Position numbers and translations under genes: made by a program. A stretch of 64,000 nucleotides of DNA from Pannonibacter sp. XCT-53 (GTDB taxonomy: Bacteria > Pseudomonadota > Alphaproteobacteria > Rhizobiales > Stappiaceae): contig NZ_JAABLQ010000001.1 in the NCBI RefSeq assembly GCF_009915765.1, forward strand, positions 2,542,001 through 2,606,000, given 5' to 3'. The notes beneath the pieces are model-generated. The model ran no database searches. It saw only the letters and a list, made by a program, of their open reading frames with translations, and had not been told where the DNA came from. Below are positions 1 to 8,098 of this stretch, piece by piece (position 1 is the first letter of the stretch; the number at the start of each line of letters is the position of its first letter).

Positions 1-1063
1 CAAGGGCTACGCGCCGGCCGAAGGGGCCAAGGACAAGTATCACGGCGTCGCCAAGTTCGATGTCATCACCGGCAAGCAGGCCAAGCCCAAGGCCAATGCA
101 CCGAGCTATACCTCGGTCTTTGCCCAGACGCTGATCCAGGAGGCCGAACGGGACGAGAAGATCGTGGCCGTCACCGCCGCCATGCCCGAAGGCACCGGCC
201 TTGACCTGATGCAGCAGGTCCTGCCGGCCCGCGTGTTCGACGTCGGCATCGCCGAGCAGCACGCCGTGACCTTTGCCGCCGGCCTTGCCAGCGAGGGATA
301 CAAGCCCTTCTGTGCGATCTATTCGACCTTCCTGCAGCGCGGCTATGACCAGGTGGTGCATGACGTTGCCATCCAGGGATTGCCGGTCCGCTTCCCGATC
401 GACCGCGCGGGGCTTGTCGGGGCCGATGGCCCGACCCATGCCGGCTCCTTCGACACGGCCTTCCTCGCCTGCCTGCCGGGCTTCGTGGTGATGGCGGCGG
501 CCGACGAGGCCGAGCTGCGGCACATGGTTGCAACGGCGGCCGCCTATGACGAGGGCCCGATCTCGTTCCGCTACCCGCGTGGTGAAGGTGTCGGCATCGA
601 GCTGCCCGAACGCGGCCAGGTGCTGGAGATCGGCCGCGGTGTCGTGCGCAAGGAAGGCACCAAGATCGCGCTGCTGTCCTTCGGCACGCGACTGGCGGAA
701 TGCCTGAAGGCGGCGGACGAGCTGGACGCCGCCGGCCTGTCCACCACCGTGGCCGACGCGCGCTTTGCCAAGCCGCTCGACATGGACCTGATCGCCCGGC
801 TCGCACGCGAGCACGAGGTCCTGGTGATGGTCGAGGAAGGCTCGATCGGTGGCTTCGGCAGCCACGTCCTGACGGCGCTCGCCGACACCGGGGCCCTGGA
901 TCGCGGCCTCAAGGTGCGCTGCATGCGCCTGCCGGACCGCTATCAGGACCAGGACCGGCCCGAACAGATGTACAAGGACGCCGGACTCAGCGTGGACGGC
1001 ATCCTGAAGACCGTGTTCGAGGCGCTCGGCCGCGACGTCAGCACCATCGTGCGCAGCGCCTGA
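1..1063 (+). CDS. dxs: 1-deoxy-D-xylulose-5-phosphate synthase, C-terminal part
   Basis: Partial gene; the 5' end lies outside the window and the reading frame enters at base 2. About 353 residues are visible. The protein condenses pyruvate and glyceraldehyde-3-phosphate with thiamine diphosphate, the first step of the MEP isoprenoid pathway. Visible are the pyrimidine-binding domain, with the family signature around [15 protein letters not shown] and [15 protein letters not shown], and the C-terminal transketolase domain with [15 protein letters not shown] and LPDRYQDQ. dxs is often followed by tlyA in Rhizobiales; here about 3.3 kb with an MFS transporter and copper genes lies between them. 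Family assignment is very secure. Confidence 0.97.
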   Translation, partial: KGYAPAEGAKDKYHGVAKFDVITGKQAKPKANAPSYTSVFAQTLIQEAERDEKIVAVTAAMPEGTGLDLMQQVLPARVFDVGIAEQHAVTFAAGLASEGYKPFCAIYSTFLQRGYDQVVHDVAIQGLPVRFPIDRAGLVGADGPTHAGSFDTAFLACLPGFVVMAAADEAELRHMVATAAAYDEGPISFRYPRGEGVGIELPERGQVLEIGRGVVRKEGTKIALLSFGTRLAECLKAADELDAAGLSTTVADARFAKPLDMDLIARLAREHEVLVMVEEGSIGGFGSHVLTALADTGALDRGLKVRCMRLPDRYQDQDRPEQMYKDAGLSVDGILKTVFEALGRDVSTIVRSA

Positions 1064-1211
1064 CACGGCAGATCCGGATGACAAGGCCGGCAGCGGGCGC
1101 TTGACGCCTCGCTGCGGCTCCGTCATGCAGGACTTGCGACACTCTTGCGGCCCCTCGCGACCGAGGGAAATGACCGCCGCCACCGTCCTGCCGCGCGGCT
1201 CGGAAACAGAC

Positions 1212-2483
1212 ATGTTCAAGGCTCTTGCTTCGATCTCGGCGCTGCTGGCGTCGGTTGGACTGCTGCTCGTCGGCCACGGGCTGCAGGGCACCCTGCTGCC
1301 GCTGGCGGCGCAGGAGGCTCGGTTCTCGGACCTCGCCATCGGCCTGATTTCGTCCGGCTATTTCGTCGGCATGGTCGCAGGCTGTCTCGCCGGCCCCTTC
1401 ATCATCCGGCGCGCGGGTCATGTGCGGGCCTTTGCGGCGCTGATTTCCTTCATGTCCGCCGTTGTCCTGCTGCATCCGGTCCTGGTGGATCCGGTGTCGT
1501 GGTTCCTGATCCGTGTCGTTTCGGGCTTCTGCCTCGCCGGCTTCTACATGATCGTCGAGAGCTGGCTCAACGAGGCGGCGGACAACCGCAACCGTGGCAT
1601 GATCATGTCGTTCTACATCGTGGTGCTCTATGCCTCGATGATGGTCGGTCAGGTCTCCATCTCGCTGTTCGGGATCGACAGCTTCCTGCCCTTCATCGTG
1701 GCGTCGATCATGGTGAGCCTGTCGGTCATTCCGGTTTCGCTCACCACCTCGACGCAGCCGGCGCCGATCACGATCGTGCGCTTCCGGCCGGTGAAACTCT
1801 ACCAGACGTCGCCGGCCGCCTTCGTCGGCTGTTTCCTTGTCGGCCTGGCGAGCAGCGCCATCTGGACGATGGCTCCGATCTACGGCACGCAGATCGGCTT
1901 CTCGACGAACGAGGCGGCCTATTACACGGCCGCCTTCATCGGCGGAGGCGTGCTGGGCCAGTGGCCCTTCGGGCGATTGTCCGACCGGATGGACCGGCGA
2001 CATGTGCTGCTCGGCCTCGCCTTTGCAACGCTGGTCATCGCCGCCGTGATCGCGCTCTGGGAGCCAAGGTCTGCGCTCGTCGCCACGCTCTGCGCCGTGG
2101 CCATCGGCGCCGTGCTGCAGCCGGCCTACTCGGTGGCTGTGGCCCATGCCTTCGACCACGCCCGCTCGGAGGACTATGTCGAGACCTCCTCGGGACTGCT
2201 CCTGTCCTACGGCATCGGGTCGATCATCGGCCCGACGGGGGCCTCGCTGGCCATGCAGGCGACAGGCCCCTCCGGGCTCTACATGACCGTTGCGGCCGTG
2301 CAGGTCCTGACCATCGCCTTTGTCATGACCCGTCTTGCTGCGCGCGCGACGCCCTCTCCCGATCACAAGCGTGACTTCGGTCCGGATGCGACGGCACCGG
2401 TGGGCGCGGTGATCTCGCCCGACGCAACGGTGCGGGAGGCGCGGCAGACGGCTCGCCCCGGCGGCGAGGCCGGCCTCGCCTGA
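1212..2483 (+). CDS. MFS transporter
   Basis: A 423-residue multi-helix protein of the major facilitator superfamily, inner membrane, substrate unknown. I start it at the ATG at 1212, because the protein from MFKALASISALLASVG looks like TM1 of the family while the upstream in-frame residues are low-quality. Motif A-like loops are visible (GPFIIRRAGHVRAF after TM2 and GRLSDRMDRRHVLLG in the second half). Its type resembles the YcaD-like group of small MFS carriers. The tail after the last helix (from about residue 380) is hydrophilic. It lies between dxs and the copper genes; nothing in the sequence ties its substrate to copper. Confidence 0.88.
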   Translation: MFKALASISALLASVGLLLVGHGLQGTLLPLAAQEARFSDLAIGLISSGYFVGMVAGCLAGPFIIRRAGHVRAFAALISFMSAVVLLHPVLVDPVSWFLIRVVSGFCLAGFYMIVESWLNEAADNRNRGMIMSFYIVVLYASMMVGQVSISLFGIDSFLPFIVASIMVSLSVIPVSLTTSTQPAPITIVRFRPVKLYQTSPAAFVGCFLVGLASSAIWTMAPIYGTQIGFSTNEAAYYTAAFIGGGVLGQWPFGRLSDRMDRRHVLLGLAFATLVIAAVIALWEPRSALVATLCAVAIGAVLQPAYSVAVAHAFDHARSEDYVETSSGLLLSYGIGSIIGPTGASLAMQATGPSGLYMTVAAVQVLTIAFVMTRLAARATPSPDHKRDFGPDATAPVGAVISPDATVREARQTARPGGEAGLA

Positions 2484-2556
2484 CGGGCCGGAACCGCTCC
2501 CGGCCTGCGTCAAGTTTTCACTCGCCTTGCGCCCGCCGCTCCACCATATTGCGCCC

Positions 2557-2946
2557 ATGTCACAGACCCGATCCGTGCTGAGCAGGCTTCGCGGCGAACG
2601 TCTCCCGTTCGTCGTGCTTGGCGTGCTGGCGCTGGTCGCCCGTCTGCTCCTTCTTTCCGTTGGCCTGTCCGGATCGATCGGCCTTGCCGAGGCTGCCCCC
2701 CCTGGCACGGTGATCTGTACGGCAGCAGGGTCTGCCGGCGAGCCCGCGCGCGGCCACGACCCGTTGCATTGCGCCTGTGGTCCGGCCTGTCTGCACAAGG
2801 CGCCGGTCTCGCTGAGCGGTTCCCTCGCCCCCGTGCTCCCTGGCCCGTGGCTCATTGAGGAGCCGGGCGATGCCGCGACGGCGGACCTGGATCTGCCCGG
2901 CCGGGCCGTGACAGGGCGCCTCAGCCGCGGCCCGCCTGTTGCCTGA
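2557..2946 (+). CDS. DUF2946-like protein, probable copper-associated membrane or periplasmic protein
   Basis: A 129-residue protein with one hydrophobic N-terminal segment (residues 15-40 or so). A Cys/His cluster follows (HDPLHCACGPACLHK) after an ICTAAG box. This layout matches DUF2946-type proteins, often found beside copper resistance or copper delivery genes. The ATG at 2557 is preferred over the upstream in-frame ATG at 2527 because the segment between is poor in character. The next gene is the PCuAC chaperone and then SCO, so a role in copper handling in the envelope is a reasonable inference. Not characterised biochemically to my knowledge. Confidence 0.7.
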   Translation: MSQTRSVLSRLRGERLPFVVLGVLALVARLLLLSVGLSGSIGLAEAAPPGTVICTAAGSAGEPARGHDPLHCACGPACLHKAPVSLSGSLAPVLPGPWLIEEPGDAATADLDLPGRAVTGRLSRGPPVA

Positions 2947-3021
2947 GACCAGCTGTCGCTCCCAGACCACGTCCGGCGCCCCTTCGGGCCTGCCATTTCC
3001 TTTCCGTTTCAGGACAAGACC

Positions 3022-3585
3022 ATGACTTTTGCGAAGACCCTTCTTTCGGCCGCCCTGCTGTCGGCCACCGTACTGACCGGCGCTGCACTCCCGGCACTTG
3101 CCGGCGAGGCAACCGTTGGCGACATCACCGTCCGCGACGCCTGGACCCGGGCAACCCCGCCGAACGCCATGGCCGGCGGCGGTTTCCTCGTGATCACCAA
3201 CAAGGGCAGCACCGACGACAAGCTGGTGGCCGCCAGCGCTCCCGTGACGGAGCGGACCGAACTGCACGAGATGGCCGTCATCGACGGCGTGATGAAGATG
3301 CGCGAGATGGAGAGCGGCATTCCGGTGCCCGCCGGCGCGACCGTCGAACTGAAGCCGGGCGGGCTGCACGTGATGTTCATGGACATCAAGCAGCCGCTCA
3401 AGGAAGGCGAGACCCTGCCGGTGACGCTGACCTTCGAGAAGGCCGGCACGGTGACTGTCGAGATGCCGATTGCCAAGATCGGCGCCAAGGAAATGAGCCA
3501 TGACGGACACGGGGGCCATGGTGCCCACGGGGGTCATGGCGGTCATGGCCAGCAGGGCCATGGCACGACGAAGCCCACAAACTGA
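3022..3585 (+). CDS. Copper chaperone PCu(A)C (DUF461)
   Basis: A 187-residue periplasmic copper(I) chaperone that helps load the CuA or CuB centre of cytochrome c oxidase. Signal peptide at residues 1-28, ending ALPALAGEA. The copper site is visible as H82, M93, H116 and M118 in the stretches LHEMAVIDGVMKM and GGLHVMFMD. A histidine/glycine-rich tail (residues 158-181, repeated GHGGH units) probably binds extra metal. It is followed 10 bases later by the SCO gene, the usual partner, so the two are probably co-transcribed. Confidence 0.93.
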   Translation: MTFAKTLLSAALLSATVLTGAALPALAGEATVGDITVRDAWTRATPPNAMAGGGFLVITNKGSTDDKLVAASAPVTERTELHEMAVIDGVMKMREMESGIPVPAGATVELKPGGLHVMFMDIKQPLKEGETLPVTLTFEKAGTVTVEMPIAKIGAKEMSHDGHGGHGAHGGHGGHGQQGHGTTKPTN

Positions 3586-3595
3586 GGCAAGCAGG

Positions 3596-4219
3596 ATGTC
3601 AGCGCTCAAGATCGTGCGCTACGGGGCCTGGGCGGCGGTTGCCGCCCTCGCCATCGGCGCAGGCTATGTCAGTTACTCCCAGATGTCGGGGGGCTCGGGA
3701 TCGGGCACCCTGATCGAACCCGTGGCCTCGATCGGCGGCCCGTTCAGTCTCGTCAACGGTGACAATGTGCCGGTGACCGACGCGACCTTCCGGGGCAAGC
3801 CGACCGTGCTCTTCTTCGGCTTCACCTTCTGCCCGGATGTCTGCCCCACCACCCTGTCGGACCTGCAGGGCTGGATCGAGCAGCTCGGCCCGGATGCGGA
3901 CAAGCTGAACTATGCCTTCGTCACGGTCGATCCCGAGCGGGACACGCCGCAGGTGATGAAGGACTATGTCGCCGCCTTCGATCCGCGCGTGCAGGCCCTG
4001 TCCGGGACCCGGGAGCAGGTGGATGCCATGATCAAGGCCTACCGGGTCTATGCCAAGAAGGTGCCGCTTGACGCGGGCGGCTACACGATGGACCATACGG
4101 CTGCGATCTATCTGATGGACAAGAACAATCGCTTCGTCGGCACGATTGCCTACGAGGAGAATCCGGAAACGGCCCTGGCCAAGCTGCGGCGCCTGATCAC
4201 CGAGGCAGCGGCGAGCTGA
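3596..4219 (+). CDS. SCO family copper metallochaperone / thioredoxin-like protein
   Basis: A 207-residue membrane-anchored protein (TM at residues 8-28) with a thioredoxin fold facing the periplasm. The metal/redox motif FTFCPDVCP gives C79 and C83, and the distal ligand is H167 in MDHTAAIYL. SCO proteins deliver copper to, or reduce cysteines of, the CuA site of cytochrome oxidase. The start at 3596 follows an AGGCAAGCAGG ribosome-binding stretch; an upstream in-frame ATG at 3500 would overlap the PCuAC gene by about 85 bases and is less likely. It sits between PCuAC and a 47-residue peptide. Confidence 0.93.
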   Translation: MSALKIVRYGAWAAVAALAIGAGYVSYSQMSGGSGSGTLIEPVASIGGPFSLVNGDNVPVTDATFRGKPTVLFFGFTFCPDVCPTTLSDLQGWIEQLGPDADKLNYAFVTVDPERDTPQVMKDYVAAFDPRVQALSGTREQVDAMIKAYRVYAKKVPLDAGGYTMDHTAAIYLMDKNNRFVGTIAYEENPETALAKLRRLITEAAAS

Positions 4220-4256
4220 CCGGTCGCCCGGGCAACCACGAGCCTCAGGCAGGAGC

Positions 4257-4400
4257 ATGGAGATGCCGGCACGATACTGGATGGCAGGCGCGGGTCTGGG
4301 CGGCGGGACACTGGTCCTGGCGGCCAGCCTTGCCTGGCTGAAGTTCGGCGAGGCCATCTATGTCGACCGCCTGATCGCCGGTCTGGCCGGCTGTTTCTAG
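4257..4400 (+). CDS. Small membrane protein, 47 residues
   Basis: A short open frame with a good ribosome-binding site (CAGGCAGGAGC just before the ATG), 37 bases after the SCO gene. It has one hydrophobic helix (about residues 10-30), then LKFGEAIYVDRLIAGL and ends AGCF. Codon use is like the neighbours. Spacing and orientation suggest it belongs to the copper operon. Proteins ending in a similar GLAGCF-like tail occur downstream of similar genes in related bacteria by my recollection, which I cannot verify here. Function unknown. Confidence 0.6.
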   Translation: MEMPARYWMAGAGLGGGTLVLAASLAWLKFGEAIYVDRLIAGLAGCF

Positions 4401-4428
4401 ATTTCGATCATGTCAGGTACCCGGTGTC

Positions 4429-5172
4429 ATGGCGACGCGTGAAAGGCTGGACCAGCGTCTGGTGGATCTCGGTCTTTGCGCCAGCCGCGCGAGGGCGCGG
4501 GATGCCGTGCTGCGCGGCACGGTGACCGTGGATGGCCGCACGGCGACAAAGCCCGGCCAACCCGTTGACCTGACAGCCAAAATCGAGATCTCCGATCCCG
4601 CCGGTGCCTATGTCTCGCGGGCCGCGCTGAAGCTCATTGCCGCGCTCGACGGCTTCGGGGTGTCGCCGGCCGGGCGCACCTGCCTCGATGTCGGAGCCTC
4701 GACCGGCGGCTTCACCCAGGTGCTGCTGGAGCGCGGCGCAGCCCGGGTGCATGCCATCGACGTCGGCCACGGGCAGATGCATGAGAGCATCTCGAACGAC
4801 CCGCGCGTGAACCGGCGCGATGGTCTCAACGCCCGTGACCTCACGGCGCAAGATCTTGAAAACACAGCCCCTTCCCTGATCGTCAGCGATGTCAGCTTCA
4901 TCTCTCTGAAGCTCGCCCTGCCCCCTGCCCTTGCCCTTGCCGCGCCTGGTGCCGAGGCGCTTCTGCTGGTCAAGCCGCAGTTCGAGGTCGGCCGCGAGGG
5001 CGTCGGCAAGGGCGGACTGGTGGCACCCGACCGGGCCGAGGCCTCGGCCGGGGAGCTGCGGGACTGGCTCGACACCCTCCCCGGCTGGCAGGCGCTGGGG
5101 CTGCTGCCCTCCCCTGTCACGGGCGGCGACGGCAACCGGGAATTCCTGCTCCACGGGCGCAAAACAAGCTGA
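4429..5172 (+). CDS. tlyA: TlyA family rRNA (cytidine-2'-O)-methyltransferase / putative hemolysin
   Basis: A 247-residue protein. The first 60 residues form an S4 RNA-binding domain (RLDQRLVDLGLCASRARARDAV). A Rossmann methyltransferase domain follows, with the SAM loop CLDVGASTGGFTQVLLERGA at about residues 83-102, IVSDVSFISL, and LVKPQFEVGREGVGKGG. TlyA enzymes methylate the 2'-OH of cytidines in 16S and 23S rRNA, which affects capreomycin sensitivity in mycobacteria. Family membership is secure; the exact target here is inferred. The next methyltransferase gene follows after 50 bases. Confidence 0.93.
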   Translation: MATRERLDQRLVDLGLCASRARARDAVLRGTVTVDGRTATKPGQPVDLTAKIEISDPAGAYVSRAALKLIAALDGFGVSPAGRTCLDVGASTGGFTQVLLERGAARVHAIDVGHGQMHESISNDPRVNRRDGLNARDLTAQDLENTAPSLIVSDVSFISLKLALPPALALAAPGAEALLLVKPQFEVGREGVGKGGLVAPDRAEASAGELRDWLDTLPGWQALGLLPSPVTGGDGNREFLLHGRKTS

Positions 5173-5222
5173 AATCCGAGGGAAAGCTTGCGGGCCGCCG
5201 TCAGGCGGAGTATCGCACGGCC

Positions 5223-6458
5223 ATGACTGACGCGACCCTCGACATCACCATTTCCTCCCTCGGACATCTCGGCGACGGCATCGCCGAGGGACCGGATGGC
5301 CCCCTGTTCGTGACCGGCGGCCTGCCGGGCGATCACCTCAGGGTGTCGCGGCAGGGCAATCGTGCGACAATTCTGGAGATTCTGACGCCGTCGGCCCACC
5401 GCCGTGCGGCAAATTCCGACCAGAACCACCATTGCGGCGGCTGCAGCCTGCAGCACATGGACGAGGCGACCTATCTCGCCTTCAAGCAGGACCAGGTGGT
5501 CCGGGCGCTCGCCGACCGGGGCATCGAGGTGCCCGTCGACCCGATCCTGCCGACCCGTCCCGGCAGCCGCCGCCGCGCCGTCCTGACCGCGCTCCGGGCC
5601 GGGCACAAGGTGCTGCTCGGCTACCACGAGAAGGGCAGCCACCGGCTGGTGGACCTCGTCGAGTGCCCGGTTCTGGACCCGGCGATCCTCGCCGCCGTGC
5701 CGGGCCTGAAGAAGCTTGCCGAGCCGCTGATCCCGCGCAAGGGCGAGCTGCGCCTGACCGTGCTGGCCACGGCCGCCGGACTGGATGTGGCGATCGACGA
5801 TCCGGTGACGGGCTACGAGAAGAAGCTGATCGCCCTGTCGCGCCTGGCCGCCGACCTCGACCTCGCCCGGCTGGCGATCAAGGGCGAGGTGGTGATCGAG
5901 ATCCGGCCACCGGCGCTCAGCTTCGGCCGCATCGCCGTCGTGCCGCCCCCGGGCGGCTTCACCCAGGCCAGTGCGGCGGCCGAGGAGGACCTCGCCCGGC
6001 TGACGCTGGAGGCTCTCGGCCCGTCAAAGAAGGCCGCCGACCTCTTCGCCGGCATCGGCACCTTTACCTTCCGCATGGCGCCGCTGATGTCGGTGCATGC
6101 GGTGGAGGCCGATGCCGCCGCCCTTGCCGCCCTCGACAAGGCCAGCCGCGTGCCTTCGGGCCTCAAGAAGCTGACCTTCGAGCGCCGCGACCTGTTCCGC
6201 CGGCCGCTGATGGCCGCCGAACTCAATGCCTTCGACGCCGTCGCCTTCGACCCGCCGCGGGCGGGCGCCCAAGCCCAGGCCGAACAGCTTGCGCTCTCCA
6301 GGGTCAAGCGCATCGCCGCCATCTCCTGCAACCCGGCGACGCTTGCCCGCGACCTGCGCCTCCTCCTCGACGGCGGCTACAAGCTCACCCGCGTGACCCC
6401 GGTCGACCAGTTCCTCTACTCCCCGCATGTGGAAGTGGTGGCGGCGCTGGAGCGGTGA
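5223..6458 (+). CDS. Class I SAM-dependent RNA methyltransferase, RlmD/TrmA (RumA) family
   Basis: A 411-residue protein with an N-terminal TRAM-like domain (residues 5-55), a cysteine cluster CGGCSLQHM (C71, C74), and a C-terminal Rossmann domain. The methyltransferase signature includes DLFAGIGTFTF, FDPPRAGAQAQ and the nucleophile motif ISCNPATLARD. The family makes 5-methyluridine in tRNA or 23S rRNA. The cluster that binds [4Fe-4S] in RlmD normally has four Cys. Here the first appears absent (the region before CGGC reads RAANSDQNHH), with a later Cys at VECPVL, so cluster binding is uncertain. It is the last gene before the RHS island; its stop is at 6458. Confidence 0.9.
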   Translation: MTDATLDITISSLGHLGDGIAEGPDGPLFVTGGLPGDHLRVSRQGNRATILEILTPSAHRRAANSDQNHHCGGCSLQHMDEATYLAFKQDQVVRALADRGIEVPVDPILPTRPGSRRRAVLTALRAGHKVLLGYHEKGSHRLVDLVECPVLDPAILAAVPGLKKLAEPLIPRKGELRLTVLATAAGLDVAIDDPVTGYEKKLIALSRLAADLDLARLAIKGEVVIEIRPPALSFGRIAVVPPPGGFTQASAAAEEDLARLTLEALGPSKKAADLFAGIGTFTFRMAPLMSVHAVEADAAALAALDKASRVPSGLKKLTFERRDLFRRPLMAAELNAFDAVAFDPPRAGAQAQAEQLALSRVKRIAAISCNPATLARDLRLLLDGGYKLTRVTPVDQFLYSPHVEVVAALER

Positions 6459-6477
6459 GACCTGCCGCATCGCCGCG

Positions 6478-6600
6478 TTTTGAAACGCAGGCGGCTCGGG
6501 ATTTTGGTTGCATCAAGGCCTGTTTGGGTCTGGGTGTCAGCGTCTCTCCCTTGGTTTTTCCGGAGGCGTTTCGGGGGCTTTTTTTCAGGCCGTCGACGAA
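6478..6600 (+). repeat. Dispersed repeat, copy 1 (about 120 bp)
   Basis: This stretch is similar, by eye about three quarters identical, to 8099-8219. Shared blocks include TTGGTTGCAT or TTCTGGTTGCAT, GCCTGTTTG, GTCTGGGTG, CAGCGTCTCTCCCTTGGTTT and GGCGTT. Each copy lies upstream of RHS fragments. Open frames cross it on the minus strand but have no family character. What the element is remains unknown; it may mark past insertion or recombination boundaries. Confidence 0.6.
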
Positions 6601-6623
6601 TGCCGTGCGGGATGTTCGTCCAG

Positions 6624-6952
6624 CGGAGAACCACTACCGGCCCTACGGCCAGCGCTCGGAGCTGCAGCAGGCAGCGAACCTGCCGCGCGACTCCAAGGGC
6701 TGGATCCCCGGCCCGCTTTGCGGGCCAGCTCTTTGCTGTGGTCATGGCGCCGACGCGTCCTGACCGGGCGCGACGACCCGGAAACCGGCCTCACCTACCT
6801 CAACGCCCGCTACGGAGCCTGTCCCCGGCCTGACCGGGGAACCCCATCCTCGCCCGCTTCGTCTCACCAGACTGGTTCGATCCGACCAAACCTGGCGTCG
6901 GGACAAACAGGTATGCATATGCGGCGAATAATCCAATCCTGTTCAAGGATTC
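6624..6952 (+). pseudogene. RHS core C-terminal end, copy 1, frame-disrupted
   Basis: Translation in pieces gives the conserved end of an RHS/YD-repeat protein: AENHYRPYGQRSELQQAAN, LPRDSKGWI, then RDDPETGLTYLNARY, then [15 protein letters not shown], then [20 protein letters not shown]. The pieces lie in three different frames (codon phase 2, then 1, then 0). Two short foreign insertions separate them: one after WI (6707-6768) with the hairpin GGCCCGC-TTT-GCGGGCC at 6710-6726, and one after NARY with CCCCGG-CCTGA-CCGGGG at 6823-6839. No N-terminal RHS shell precedes it, so this is a detached core end. The same piece recurs at 8882-9228. Confidence 0.85.
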
Positions 6953-7521
6953 GGGGGGGGAACCAGTCAACCGAAGTCACTGGCGCCGGCCTTGGTGTTG
7001 CTATTCTTGCAGGCATCACCGCAATGCTTTTTATCGATGCTGCAGACAAGCAAAATAAGCAGTCCAATTATGGTCAACGCGACCACTCCTCAAGCGCGTT
7101 GAATGACCAAGCGTTAAACCAGTCAGCGAACGTCGGCGGAACGAGCAAGCCGGAGTATGAGCAGGAGACGGAAGAGGGAGAAGATGAGAAAAGCTCAGAG
7201 CATAAGCCAAGCTTGCTCGACGAAGATGGGGATCAACATATTCTTGATGGCGATGGGCCGAATGGAGGTGGTGGACACAGGTCTGGCACGGGCAAGCCCG
7301 GCAAGTCTGAGTTTCCAAGCGACTGGAGTGACGATAAAATTCGAGGCGAAATTTCTGATGTAGCAACTGATCCAAAGTCTAATCGGACTACCCAGCCAAA
7401 TGGTCGAATTAAAGTTGAAGTAACACATGATGGAATTGATATAACGGTGATCGTTGAGCAAATAAATAAAGGTGGGCGTATTGTGACGTCCTTTCCAACT
7501 AACACGCTGAGGAATCCATGA
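6913..7521 (+). CDS. Orphan RHS toxin tip with bacterial EndoU nuclease domain
   Basis: A 202-residue open frame. Residues 1-14 come from the out-of-frame RHS core; the tip proper begins at GGNQSTEV. A hydrophobic stretch (residues 23-43) and an acidic linker lead to a C-terminal domain matching bacterial EndoU ribonucleases. The likely catalytic residues are H109 (QHILDGD), H122 (GGGGH) and K131 (GKSEFP), followed by DWSDDKI, SDVATDP and the closing IVTSFPTNT. EndoU tips cleave RNA in CDI and RHS systems. Base composition is clearly AT-richer than the surroundings, as usual for exchanged tips. The core joins through a run of eight G that puts the tip out of frame by one. The start codon is uncertain (ATG at 6913 or 6919) and expression is doubtful. 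Confidence 0.72.
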   Translation: MHMRRIIQSCSRIRGGNQSTEVTGAGLGVAILAGITAMLFIDAADKQNKQSNYGQRDHSSSALNDQALNQSANVGGTSKPEYEQETEEGEDEKSSEHKPSLLDEDGDQHILDGDGPNGGGGHRSGTGKPGKSEFPSDWSDDKIRGEISDVATDPKSNRTTQPNGRIKVEVTHDGIDITVIVEQINKGGRIVTSFPTNTLRNP

Positions 7522-7964
7522 GGCAAGATCTATTAGATGAAATAAAGTCCCAAATAGAAAATTGCGCTACAAATTATACTGTTTTCTTAAGACTGTATGA
7601 ACTTCCAATTACGCAGAATTTGAGTGCAGAAGGTATTTTTAGCAATTTACTGGGCTCGGAGGCGGTTCTTGGTACTGTAGAAGAGATAACAGAAGATGCC
7701 CTTTGCGATGAGGTAGCGGGTTCGCTTCTTTATTCCGGTTTTAGAGGTGCGGGGCCTAGCGCAGAAGTCATCCAAAGCGCAGCCTTCATTGAGCTAATTG
7801 ATGAACTGAAACGCCAACTGTATAGCTTAGCAAAATCGTCATTAAAAGTGGAACGAATATTTCTTGTTCGTGGGCATCCTGCGTACCCAGTTTTTTGGGA
7901 TTTCGCGTTCTTGTTCTTTGGGCATGACAAAGCGACAGTCCTAATTGGTTCAAGTTCCGACTAG
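7518..7964 (+). CDS. Probable immunity protein for the EndoU tip
   Basis: A 148-residue protein whose ATG overlaps the toxin stop (ATGA at 7518-7521), the classic toxin-immunity arrangement. It is AT-rich like the toxin. It has no signal peptide and no clear catalytic motif; it looks like a small cytosolic protein, ending AYPVFWDFAFLFFGHDKA and then a GSSSD tail. I recognise no named immunity family with certainty. The function is inferred from position, size and overlap. Confidence 0.65.
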   Translation: MRQDLLDEIKSQIENCATNYTVFLRLYELPITQNLSAEGIFSNLLGSEAVLGTVEEITEDALCDEVAGSLLYSGFRGAGPSAEVIQSAAFIELIDELKRQLYSLAKSSLKVERIFLVRGHPAYPVFWDFAFLFFGHDKATVLIGSSSD

Positions 7965-8098
7965 GCGCTTTTGCTGGCGCGGCTTCTTAGATTATCAGAG
8001 ATGTGTTTTGAGATTGCCCTCTAGGCGGCCGTCTCGGCACGTCCTGAATTAATAGACGCATACTGTTTGTACAGAGACGGTATTCACCTGACAACGCT

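Noticed and set aside
1038..2996. 652-codon open frame on the minus strand
   Set aside because: It is antisense to the MFS and DUF2946 genes, Arg/His-rich, with no domain; an artefact of high GC.
6508..6912. Coding sequence fused upstream of the EndoU tip
   Set aside because: The open frame crosses the repeat and the RHS core in a non-RHS phase; its residues are not protein-like.
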